Part shown: in pieces, positions 37,689 to 45,361 of the stretch
Layout: each line of letters opens with the position of its first letter
Numbering within the stretch: the first letter of the stretch is position 1
Assembly (NCBI RefSeq): GCF_001542415.1
Contig: NZ_LNCU01000010.1
Coordinates: 157,012-203,383 of the forward strand
Source of the DNA: Bradyrhizobium macuxiense
GTDB lineage: Bacteria; Pseudomonadota; Alphaproteobacteria; Rhizobiales; Xanthobacteraceae
Direction: 5' to 3'
Length of the DNA stretch: 46,372 nucleotides
Position numbers and translations under genes: made by a program
The notes under the pieces: generated by a model
What the model saw: the letters and a program-made list of their open reading frames with translations, nothing else
Told to the model about the DNA's origin: nothing
The model's database searches: none

Positions 37689-38059
37689 TTCTGTTTTCCA
37701 GAATATCGATTTGATGTATGAATCCGCCCATCTCACCCGATTGAGGGGCGCGTCGCGATCGTCACGAGTGTTGCGGTGAGATGCGGTGGACGCCGATTGC
37801 GCAACTGACGAGTGTGCATGAGGCGGACGGCGAAATCGTGCAGGCCTGACGCCCTAGATGTGGCAGGTGTCCTGTTGCAATTGCGTCTTGCAACAGCGGT
37901 GACAAAAGAGCCCAGTCTCGCCGGGGAGAGTACGTATAAGCCGTAAACCATCGCGCAGGGAAAGCCGGATTGCTCCGGTTACACCTGTGGTCCTACCCCT
38001 GTGCTTTTTTTCATTGCACAGGGCCCATGGGTGCGATCGGCACCCGGCTTTCCCTGCGC
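37689..38059 (+). ncRNA. Structured noncoding block (possible RNA or structured repeat)
   Basis: Successive perfect stems lie in 370 bp with no open reading frame of interest. They are TTCTG/CAGAA at 37689-37703; a 9-bp stem 37729-37737 with 37775-37783; a 9-bp stem 37872-37880 with 37888-37896 (7-base loop); and a 16-bp stem 37953-37968 with 38044-38059. The last encloses an 8-bp stem 37997-38004 with 38016-38023 with a T-rich loop. The AT-rich start (37675-37720) could hold a promoter. There is no T-run terminator after the last stem. Similar blocks, with different but still paired stem sequences, are what I remember from other Bradyrhizobium genomes; this is memory, not a search. Strand is a guess. 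Confidence 0.45.
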
Positions 38060-38157
38060 CCTCTGTTCTTCACGGGGGACAACGAAATGCAAAGCTCGGA
38101 CGATTCATGTCGCGAGAATACTGACGCATGACTCACAAGCCGCGCCACACACTCGCT

Positions 38158-38279
38158 GTCGTCCCCGCGAAAGCAGGGACCCATAATCACCGATCTTCAT
38201 TATTGAGCGATGTCTTAACCACGGGTCCTTCTCACAACATCCGCCGCAGAGTATGGGTCCCTGCTTTCGCAGGGACGAC
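38158..38279. repeat. 28-bp inverted repeat pair
   Basis: 38158-38185 and 38252-38279 are inverted copies matching at 27 of 28 positions, separated by 66 bp. Each arm also contains a small hairpin. It has the same outward-facing two-arm design as the paired-hairpin repeats at 10454 and 12039 but a different sequence. It lies just before the GntR gene's 3' end. Confidence 0.8.
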
Positions 38280-38305
38280 GCGGGGGACGGAGCGGGCGAT
38301 CACAG

Positions 38306-39046
38306 TTACCGCTTCGCAGGACGCGCCGGCGCATCGAACTCCCGGCCCCGGATCCGCACCAGATCGTCGGCCGAGTGCTTCAGCAGCACCACCGTCGCCT
38401 CGCGCGCGGCCTCGGCATCGCCGGCGGCGATCGCATCCAGCACCGCGCGGTGCTCGACCAGGGCGCGCGGACGGTGCGAACCGGTCGCGGCGATCGTAAA
38501 GCTCTGGCGCAGGGTGATCTCGAACATCTGGGCGATCGGCCAGAAGAACTCGTTGCGGGTGGCGAAATAGATCGATTGATGAAAAGCGATATCGGCCACG
38601 ACGAAATCCTCATTGGTCTTCGCCGCGGCCATGCCGTCGCAGCCGGCGCGGATGCGCGCGATGTCGTCTTCGCCGGCGTGAACAGCCGCCAACGCGGCCG
38701 CCGCCGGCTCGACCGCCGAGCGCAACTGGAACAGCTTTGCCAGATAGCGATCGGTGTTCGCGGTCTCGAGGCGCCAGCGCAGCACATCCGGATCGAGCTG
38801 GTTCCACTGTTCCGGTGGACGCACGCGCGTGCCGCTCTTCGGCCGCGACTCGATCAGGCCCTTGCCGGTGAGGGTGCGCATCGCCTCGCGCACGACGGTG
38901 CGGCTGACATCCATCATCTCGCAGATCTGCATTTCCGGCGGCAGCGTCTCGCCGACGCCAATGTCGCCGCGCACGATGCTGCTGCCGACGCGGTCGGTGA
39001 CCTGGCTGTGCACATTCCGACGCAACGCGTTGGATGTCTGGAACAT
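38306..39046 (-). CDS. GntR-family (FadR/FCD type) transcriptional regulator
   Basis: This is a predicted regulator of the neighbouring TRAP cluster. With start ATG at 39046 (MFQTSNALRRNVHSQVTDRV) the protein has 246 residues. The N-terminal winged helix-turn-helix has LPPEMQICEMMDVSRTVVRE (about residues 35-54). The all-helical FCD ligand-binding domain follows, with the family-typical FQLRSAVEPAAAALAA and metal-binding His/Asp positions around ADIAFHQSIYFATRNE. An ATG at 39118 would add 24 basic residues and cross the direct repeats, so is not favoured. A perfect 21-bp palindrome between this gene and the TRAP genes is the likely operator. Confidence 0.9.
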   Translation of the reverse strand: MFQTSNALRRNVHSQVTDRVGSSIVRGDIGVGETLPPEMQICEMMDVSRTVVREAMRTLTGKGLIESRPKSGTRVRPPEQWNQLDPDVLRWRLETANTDRYLAKLFQLRSAVEPAAAALAAVHAGEDDIARIRAGCDGMAAAKTNEDFVVADIAFHQSIYFATRNEFFWPIAQMFEITLRQSFTIAATGSHRPRALVEHRAVLDAIAAGDAEAAREATVVLLKHSADDLVRIRGREFDAPARPAKR

Positions 39047-39088
39047 CGGAGAGCCTCGCTTTGGTCGCAGGTGCCGAACGAAAGGCGC

Positions 39089-39149
39089 CTTGCGCAACCC
39101 GGTTGCCCGCTTGCGCAACCCGGTTGCGCCGCTTGCGTAACCCGATTTG
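39089..39149. repeat. Three palindromic direct repeats (iteron-like)
   Basis: Three 18-22-bp direct copies lie at 39089-39109, 39110-39131 and 39132-39149. The first two share CTTGCGCAACCCGGTTGC and the third is CTTGCGTAACCCGATT with drift. Each of the first two contains GCAACC-C-GGTTGC palindromic arms; copy 2 has perfect 8-bp arms. It lies in the divergent promoter region of the GntR and TRAP genes. Confidence 0.75.
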
Positions 39150-39150
39150 T

Positions 39151-39171
39151 TTTGTCATACATTATGACAAA
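39151..39171. promoter_or_regulatory. GntR-type operator (perfect palindrome)
   Basis: TTTGTCATA, CAT, TATGACAAA is a perfect 9+3+9-bp inverted repeat. It lies 67 bp before the TRAP dctP gene start and 105 bp from the regulator's start. It is close to, but does not exactly match, the FadR-type TNGTNNNACNA half-site. Confidence 0.75.
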
Positions 39172-39237
39172 TGAACTGCCAAGCACTCCGCGATCAACGC
39201 GGAGGGCAATAATCATCCGTTCCTGGGGAGGAGCATC

Positions 39238-40269
39238 ATGACGTCAACGCGTGTCAGCCGCCGTATCTTGTTGCAGTCGTCGGTCACTGCTGCTGCGTGG
39301 CTCGCCGCAGCGCCCGCGCTGATCGGGCGTGCGCAGGCAGCGACGATGAAGCTGCGCTGCTCCTCGTCGCTGCCCAACGATCCCAAATACGCCAACGGCC
39401 GCGTCTACTACGACAATCTGGTCAAGAGCCTGAAGGCGAACGGGCTAGGCGACAAGATCGACGTTACCTTCTTCCCTGATAACCAGCTCGGCCAGGAGAT
39501 CGACGTCATCAACTCGGTGAAGCTTGGCGTGATCGACCTGATGGTGTCGGGCTCGTCGATCTCGGCCAATCTGGTGCCGTTGGTCGGCACCTTCGACCTC
39601 GGCTACCTCTTCAACAGCTTCCAGCAGCAGACCAAGGCGTTCGACGCCGGCGCGGCGAAGCCGATCGAGGATGCGCTGCTCAAGGGCGCCAACATCCACA
39701 TCATCGGCTGGGCCTATAATTTCGGGGCACGCAGCGTGCTGTCCAAGAAGCCGGTGAAGACGCCGGAGGATCTCGCCGGGTTGAAGATCCGCACTCTGCC
39801 GAACCCGATCATCACGGAATGTCTGCGCCTGATGGGCGCGGCGGCGACGCCGCTGGCATTCGGCGAGATCTACACGGCGCTGCAGGCCGGCGTGCTCGAC
39901 GGCCTCGAGCACGATCCGCCGACCATCCTCGCCAGCAAGTTCTACGAGACCGCCAAGCACTATGCGCTGACGCAGCACAATTTCTCGCCGCTCGCGGTCT
40001 ATTTCAGCGACACCACGTTCAACCGCATGGATCCGAAGCTGCGCGAAAGTTTTCTCGATGCCGCGAAGAAGGCCGCGATCGACACCCGCGCGCACGGCCT
40101 TGCGGTGGAGAAGGAGGCGCAGGCGGCGCTGACGGAGAAGGGCGTCACCGTCGTCGAATGCGACAAGGAGGCGTTCCGTAAGCGCGTGCTGCCGCAGACC
40201 GACAATTTCATCAAGGCGCGGCCGGAGGCGAAGCCCGTCGTAGACATGATCCGTGCGACGCAGGCCTGA
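39238..40269 (+). CDS. TRAP transporter substrate-binding protein DctP
   Basis: This is the periplasmic solute-binding protein of a TRAP transporter that captures organic acids such as 2-hydroxy or C4-dicarboxylates. The 343-residue protein has a Tat-type leader (SRRILLQSS near the start, then AAAWLAAAPALIGRAQA). The DctP domain has FFPDNQLGQEIDVINSVKLG and the carboxylate-binding region VKTPEDLAGLKIRTLPNPII. The family uses an Arg (in LKIRT) to bind the carboxylate. An RBS-like ggggagga precedes the ATG at 39238. The substrate is not known; the neighbouring dehydrogenase points to a 2-hydroxy or 2-oxo acid. Confidence 0.93.
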   Translation: MTSTRVSRRILLQSSVTAAAWLAAAPALIGRAQAATMKLRCSSSLPNDPKYANGRVYYDNLVKSLKANGLGDKIDVTFFPDNQLGQEIDVINSVKLGVIDLMVSGSSISANLVPLVGTFDLGYLFNSFQQQTKAFDAGAAKPIEDALLKGANIHIIGWAYNFGARSVLSKKPVKTPEDLAGLKIRTLPNPIITECLRLMGAAATPLAFGEIYTALQAGVLDGLEHDPPTILASKFYETAKHYALTQHNFSPLAVYFSDTTFNRMDPKLRESFLDAAKKAAIDTRAHGLAVEKEAQAALTEKGVTVVECDKEAFRKRVLPQTDNFIKARPEAKPVVDMIRATQA

Positions 40270-40278
40270 GGTCGCACC

Positions 40279-42135
40279 ATGACCGTCGCCGCAGTCGCGC
40301 CCAGCCAGAGCGGCTATCGGATCACGGCGCCGCTGCTCGCCCTGAGCGATGCGATCGCGGCGATCCTGCTTGCCGCCGATCTGGTGGTGGTCTGCGTCTC
40401 GGTGCTGGCCCGCTTCCTGTTCAACGCCCCGGTCGAATGGTCCGACGACGTCGCCCGCGGCCTGATGGTCGGGTCGAGCTTCTTCGGCGCGGCGAGCGCG
40501 CTCGCACGCAGCGAGAACCTCGGCGTTGCCTTCTTCGTCAACATGCTGTCGCCGGGCGTGCGGTGCGTCGTCGATGCCGTCGGCGCGCTGCTCGTCACCG
40601 TCATCGCCGCCTATGTCGCCTACAACGCCATCAAGATGGGCTGGCTGACCACCGGGCAGACCTCCGGCTCCGGCCTGCCGCTGGAATGGACGTTCTATCC
40701 GATGGGCGTCGGCGCGACGTTCATGACGGTCTTCGCGTTCGAGCTGTTCTGCAAGCGGCCCTTGCGCGACATGCTCGCGGGCATCCTGGCGACCGCGATC
40801 ATCGTCGGTCTCTATCTGGCCTGGGACGCGCTGGCGCCGTCATCGGTCCCATCGTCGCAAACGCTGATGCTGGTCGGCTTCTTTCTCACGCTGTTCGGCG
40901 GATTGCCGATCGGATTCGCGCTGGCGCTGGCGGCGCTGATCTTCATCTGGGTGGAAGGCACGCTGCCCGGCGTGATCTTCGCCCAGCAGATGGCGCGCGG
41001 CATCGACAATTTCGTGCTGCTGGCGATCCCGTTCTTCATCCTGGTCGGCTACCTCATGGAAGCCAACGGCATGTCGGTGCGGCTGATCGAGCTGCTGCAA
41101 CGAGCGGTCGGGCGCATGCGCGGCGGGCTCAATGTCGTGATGGTGATGTCGATGGTGCTGTTCTCGGGCATCTCGGGCTCGAAGATGGCCGACGTCGCCG
41201 CTGTTGGTTCGGTGCTGATCCCGGCGGCGCGCCGCTCGCGGCAGAACCCAGGTGGCGCGGTGGCGCTGCTCGCCGCGTCCGCCGTGATGGCGGAGACGAT
41301 TCCGCCCTGCATCAACCTGATCATCCTGGGCTTCGTCGCCAATCTCTCAATCGGCGGGCTGTTCGTCGCCGGCATGTTGCCGGCGACGCTGATGGCGGTG
41401 GCGCTGATCGCGGTGTCGATCATCTTCGGCAAGCGTCCCGCGGCGAGCGGCGACGCCGAGCCGCGTGCGGCGGTGTCCGGCCTGTGGACCGGCGCGATCG
41501 CGTCGTTCGGGCTGATCTTCATGATCTTCTTCGGCTTCAAGAGCGGCTTTGCCACCGCGACCGAGATCTCGGCATTCGCCGCGGTCTACGCGATTGCCGT
41601 GGGCAGCCTCCTGTTCCGCGAGCTCGGCATCAGGAGCCTCGCGCACTGCTTCGTGCAATCGGCGACGCGTTCGGGCCTTGTGCTGTTCATCGTGGCCGCT
41701 GCGCAGTCGCTTGCCTTCATCCTGACGCTGCAGCAGGTGCCGCATGCGGTCGGCGAGTTCATGCTGGCGATTTCGGGCAGCCATGGCGTCTGGCTGTTCA
41801 TGCTGCTGTCGATCCTGGTGCTGGTGGTGATGGGCTCGGTGCTCGAGGGTGCCGCGGCGCTGATCATCTTCGGTCCCTTGCTGCTGCCGGTCGCGGTCAA
41901 GCTCGGCGTCGATCCCTTGCATTTCGGCGTGGTGCTGGTGATCGCGATGGGGCTCGGCCTGTTCGCGCCGCCGCTCGGGCTCGGGCTCTACGGCGCCTGC
42001 CTGATCGGCAACGTGCCGATCGAGCAGACCATCAAGCCGATAACAGGTTATCTTGGCCTCCTGTTGCTGTGCCTGCTTGTGATCGCCTTCGTGCCGGTCA
42101 TCTCGACGGCGCTGCCGCATGCGCTGGGGTATTAG
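40279..42135 (+). CDS. Fused TRAP transporter permease DctQM
   Basis: This is a single 618-residue polypeptide with the small (DctQ, four helices, residues about 25-175) and large (DctM, about 12 helices, from about 190) membrane subunits fused. DctQ has ARFLFNAPVEWSDDVARGLM; DctM has NFVLLAIPFFILVGYLMEAN and MVLFSGISGSKMADVAAVGS. Fused forms are common in proteobacteria. It starts 9 bp after dctP and stops 2 bp before the dehydrogenase, consistent with one operon. It uses the sodium gradient or proton motive force to drive uptake. Confidence 0.93.
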   Translation: MTVAAVAPSQSGYRITAPLLALSDAIAAILLAADLVVVCVSVLARFLFNAPVEWSDDVARGLMVGSSFFGAASALARSENLGVAFFVNMLSPGVRCVVDAVGALLVTVIAAYVAYNAIKMGWLTTGQTSGSGLPLEWTFYPMGVGATFMTVFAFELFCKRPLRDMLAGILATAIIVGLYLAWDALAPSSVPSSQTLMLVGFFLTLFGGLPIGFALALAALIFIWVEGTLPGVIFAQQMARGIDNFVLLAIPFFILVGYLMEANGMSVRLIELLQRAVGRMRGGLNVVMVMSMVLFSGISGSKMADVAAVGSVLIPAARRSRQNPGGAVALLAASAVMAETIPPCINLIILGFVANLSIGGLFVAGMLPATLMAVALIAVSIIFGKRPAASGDAEPRAAVSGLWTGAIASFGLIFMIFFGFKSGFATATEISAFAAVYAIAVGSLLFRELGIRSLAHCFVQSATRSGLVLFIVAAAQSLAFILTLQQVPHAVGEFMLAISGSHGVWLFMLLSILVLVVMGSVLEGAAALIIFGPLLLPVAVKLGVDPLHFGVVLVIAMGLGLFAPPLGLGLYGACLIGNVPIEQTIKPITGYLGLLLLCLLVIAFVPVISTALPHALGY

Positions 42136-42137
42136 TG

Positions 42138-43121
42138 ATGAAGGTACTGCTCGCCCACACGCCGCAGATGCGCCGCGACTATTACGGCGAACGCAGCCTG
42201 AGCGGCCTGCGCGCGGTCGGCGACGTCAAGCTGCACGAGGGTGACGTCGCGCTCGACGCGGCGTCTCTGGTGATGGCGGCAGAAGATGTCGACATCATCG
42301 TTGCCGACCGCATGACCGCGGGGCCTGGCGAGATCTTCCCACGCCTGCCGAAGCTCCGCGCCTTCGTGCGCTGCGCCGTTGACATCCGCAACATCGATGT
42401 CGCGGCGGCCTCCACCGCCGGCGTGCTGGTGACGCAGGCGAGCCCCGGCTTCGTCCAGTCGGTCGCGGAGCTCGCGCTCGGTTTCATGATCGACTTGTCG
42501 CGCGGCGTCTCGCGCGCCGCCGCCGACTATCACGCCGGCCGGAAGCCGGACATCGTGATGGGGCGGCAGCTTGCCGGCAGCACGATCGGCATCATCGGCT
42601 ATGGCAGCATCGGACGCGATCTCGCGCGCATCGCCAAGGCGCTCGGCATGGAGGTGCTGGTTGCGGATCCCTTCGTCACGCCGGACGATGGGGCGATCCG
42701 GCATCTGCCGCTCGACGATCTGCTGGCACGCGCGGACTACGTTGTGTGCCTTGCGGTTGCCAACGCGCAGACCGAGAACATGATCGGGCAGCCGGCGCTG
42801 GCGCGAATGCAGCGTCACGCGTTCTTCATCAATCTGTCGCGCGGCAATCTCGTCGACGAAGCCGCGCTCGCCGCGGCGTTGCGCGACAACCGCATCGCGG
42901 GCGCGGCGATGGATGTCGGCCGCGCGCTCGACCAGATGCCGACGCCTGAGCTCGCGAAGCTCGACAACGTGATCGCGACGCCGCATATCGGCGGCCTGAC
43001 GCCGCAGGCGATCGAGCATCAGTCCGCGGAAACCGTGCGTCAGGTTGCAACAATCATTGCTGGTGACATTCCTGCCGGCGCTGTGAATGGCGAGCATTGG
43101 ACGCGGCGGTCGAGATCATGA
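42138..43121 (+). CDS. D-2-hydroxyacid dehydrogenase family protein
   Basis: This is a predicted NAD(P)H-dependent reductase or dehydrogenase of a 2-hydroxy/2-oxo acid. The 327-residue protein has the nucleotide-binding IGYGSIGRDLARIAKALGME (about residues 153-172), the catalytic Arg in FINLSRGNLVDEAALAAAL (about 236), and the catalytic His in NVIATPHIGG (about 282). The usual Glu of the R/E/H set is not in its normal DVxxxEP place; here the segment reads DVGRALDQMPTPE. That variant occurs in some subfamilies, but activity is not certain. The start follows the DctQM stop by two bases. The substrate is probably the solute carried by the TRAP system. Confidence 0.85.
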   Translation: MKVLLAHTPQMRRDYYGERSLSGLRAVGDVKLHEGDVALDAASLVMAAEDVDIIVADRMTAGPGEIFPRLPKLRAFVRCAVDIRNIDVAAASTAGVLVTQASPGFVQSVAELALGFMIDLSRGVSRAAADYHAGRKPDIVMGRQLAGSTIGIIGYGSIGRDLARIAKALGMEVLVADPFVTPDDGAIRHLPLDDLLARADYVVCLAVANAQTENMIGQPALARMQRHAFFINLSRGNLVDEAALAAALRDNRIAGAAMDVGRALDQMPTPELAKLDNVIATPHIGGLTPQAIEHQSAETVRQVATIIAGDIPAGAVNGEHWTRRSRS

Positions 43122-43286
43122 GCGTTGGGGGGAGCACCAATGTCGTCCGAAGGGCTGGACAAGCCCTTCGCATCCGGCTCAAACTTGGATCCGCCAAAAC
43201 CGCAGCCGACGAGCGGCGGACAACAAATGAACGGACGTTCCGCATCCAAACGACGGGCGCCGCAAGAGAAAGAGGGAGTGCATCAC

Positions 43287-44483
43287 ATGGCCATTTCACG
43301 CCGTGAAATTTTGTTGGGCAGCGCCGGCGCATTGAGCGCCGCATCGTTCTCCTTCCCAGCTCCAGCGATTGCGCAATCGGAACCGATCAAGATTGGCTGT
43401 CTCGCGGCGATCACCGGCCCGAGCTCGGCGCCGACGGTCGGCTTCAATCGCGGTGTCAACTTCGCGGTCGATGCGATCAACGGCGCCGGCGGCGTCAAGG
43501 GCCGTAAGATCGAGCTCGTGATGCGCGACACCCAAGGCGATCCGACCAAGGCAGTGAACGCGACGCAGGAGCTGATCAGTGCGGCCAAGGTTCACGCGAT
43601 CTGGGGGCCGCTGAATTCGGGCGAAGCGCTGGCGACGACGCCAATCATGGCGCGCGCCAAGATGCCGGACCTGCATCCTTGCGTCGTCGAGAGCCTGATC
43701 GATCCGGTCAAGTTCCCGAATGCGTTCCGCATTGCGCCGTCCAACAGCCAGTGGGACGATGCCGTGCGCAACTATTGCCTGAAGATCCTCAAGGTGAAGA
43801 AGGTCGCCGTGATCGGCGACACCACGGGCTATGGCGTCACCGCCGTCGGCGCATCGGTCGCGGCGTTCAAGAAGGACGGCGCCGAGGTGGTCTATCAGGC
43901 CAATGTCGACTCGACCCAGCCCGACATGACACCGGACATGCTGCGCGCCAAGAACGCCGGCGCGGAGGCGATCGTGGTGTGGAGCGTCTCGACCGGCATG
44001 GAAGCGCGGATGTTCAACACCCGCGCGACGATGAACTGGGATGTTCCGTTCGTCGGGCACCCCTCGATGGCGTCGGGTGAGCTTGCCAGCCTGGTCGCCA
44101 AGCCGGAGAACTGGAAGAAGGTCTATGCGATCGGCTACAAGAGCTGCAGCTATGACAGCGCCGGCAAGCTGCCGCCGAAGAGCGAGGACCTGGTTACGCG
44201 GCTGGCCAAGGCCAACGTCGCGCTGAACGATACGTTGTTGTGGTGGGTCGCGGGCGGCATCGATTGCATCGAGCTGATCGCCAAGGCTGTCCAGGAAAGC
44301 GGTTCGACCGACAGCGCTGGGATCGTCAAATACTGGAACACGCTGTCGAGCTATCCCGGCTATTTCGGCAACTATCGTTTCTCGCCGACCGAGCACAACG
44401 GCTACCTGACCGATGAGATCGTGATGTCGGAAGCCAGCACCGCAAAGAACGGCACCTTCGCGCTGGCACCGGGGTACACGTAA
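43287..44483 (+). CDS. Branched-chain-type ABC transporter substrate-binding protein
   Basis: This is the periplasmic binding protein of a HAAT (Liv-type) transporter, PBP6/Leu-Ile-Val-binding fold. With the ATG at 43287 it has 398 residues and begins MAISRREILLGSAGALSAAS, a twin-arginine signal, with a purine-rich agaggga RBS. The mature start SEPIKIGCLAAITGPSSAPT is typical of the family. A longer open frame from 43125 has no RBS and no signal. The 165-bp leader contains a perfect 9-bp hairpin (43148-43156 with 43162-43170), which may attenuate or separate this transcript from the upstream operon. The solute is unknown. Confidence 0.9.
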   Translation: MAISRREILLGSAGALSAASFSFPAPAIAQSEPIKIGCLAAITGPSSAPTVGFNRGVNFAVDAINGAGGVKGRKIELVMRDTQGDPTKAVNATQELISAAKVHAIWGPLNSGEALATTPIMARAKMPDLHPCVVESLIDPVKFPNAFRIAPSNSQWDDAVRNYCLKILKVKKVAVIGDTTGYGVTAVGASVAAFKKDGAEVVYQANVDSTQPDMTPDMLRAKNAGAEAIVVWSVSTGMEARMFNTRATMNWDVPFVGHPSMASGELASLVAKPENWKKVYAIGYKSCSYDSAGKLPPKSEDLVTRLAKANVALNDTLLWWVAGGIDCIELIAKAVQESGSTDSAGIVKYWNTLSSYPGYFGNYRFSPTEHNGYLTDEIVMSEASTAKNGTFALAPGYT

Positions 44484-44503
44484 GTCGCGGGCGAGGGCTG
44501 CCA

Positions 44504-45361
44504 ATGCTCGCCTCGATCCTTGCATCCGGTCTCGCGGCAGGCGCGATCTACGCGCTGGTCGGCGTCACCTACAACACGATGTTCTCGACTTCGCGGGTGA
44601 TGAGCTTCACCGCCGGCCAGCTCGCCATGCTGGGCGGCGTGTTCGGCTCGATGTTCAGCTTGAAGCTGGGGCTGCCGGTTATCGTCGGCTTCCTGCTGAC
44701 GCTCGCCTGCTGCGCGGTCATCGGCATCGTCACCGAATTCGTCGCGGTGCGGCCGGTGCTGAAGAACCTCGATCAGCATCTCTACGTGCTCTCGACATTG
44801 GCGGTCGCGCTGATGATCCAGCAGGTGACGGCGATCAAATGGGGTACCGAGCCGCAACCGTTTCCACGCATCGTAGGGTTGGGTGATGGCGTCCTCGACG
44901 AGAAGTTCTGGCTGCCGGTCGCGGCCTGCGCCATCACCATCATCGGCCTCGAATATCTCTATCGTCGCACCCTGGTCGGCCGCGCGTTCCTCGCCATCGC
45001 GGAAGACAATTTCGCGGCGCGGGCGCTTGGACTGCCGGAGCGCAATCTGCGCGTCGCAAGTTATGCGCTTGCCGGCGTGGTCGGCGGCATCGCGGGCTAT
45101 TCCGGCGGACAGCTGCTGCTCGCCTTCTTCGCCAACGGCGCGTTGTTGAACTTCTACGGCTTCGTGCCGGTCGCGCTCGGCGGGCTCGGCAACAATCGCG
45201 GGGCGATCATCGGCGGGCTGGCGCTCGGCCTGTTCCAGCAGGCCGCGAACTTCCTGGTCGGCGGCATCTTCTCCTCGGTCGCGGTGTTCACGCTGTTCAT
45301 CGTCGTGCTGCTCGCCGCGCCGCAGGGGCTGTTCGGCGCATCGACGGCGCGGAGAGTGTGA
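44504..45361 (+). CDS. livH: Branched-chain amino acid-type ABC permease LivH
   Basis: This inner-membrane permease has 285 residues and about eight hydrophobic helices. It has the LivH-type start (LASILASGLAAGAIYALVGV) and a cytoplasmic coupling loop AEDNFAARALGLPERNLRVA (about residues 166-185), the equivalent of the EAA motif. It starts 21 bp after the binding-protein stop and overlaps the LivM start by four bases. Family members import amino acids, amides or aromatic acids. Confidence 0.92.
   Translation: MLASILASGLAAGAIYALVGVTYNTMFSTSRVMSFTAGQLAMLGGVFGSMFSLKLGLPVIVGFLLTLACCAVIGIVTEFVAVRPVLKNLDQHLYVLSTLAVALMIQQVTAIKWGTEPQPFPRIVGLGDGVLDEKFWLPVAACAITIIGLEYLYRRTLVGRAFLAIAEDNFAARALGLPERNLRVASYALAGVVGGIAGYSGGQLLLAFFANGALLNFYGFVPVALGGLGNNRGAIIGGLALGLFQQAANFLVGGIFSSVAVFTLFIVVLLAAPQGLFGASTARRV

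Noticed and set aside
37515..37736. Short minus-strand frame in the gene-free region
   Set aside because: It contains translated repeat-like sequence and no RBS or domain.
39089..39149. CRISPR array
   Set aside because: The repeats are contiguous without spacers and only three in number.
40437..42137. Extended plus-strand frame joining a DctQM-overlapping leader to the dehydrogenase
   Set aside because: The leader is out-of-frame transporter sequence; the dehydrogenase starts at 42138 with a normal N-terminus.
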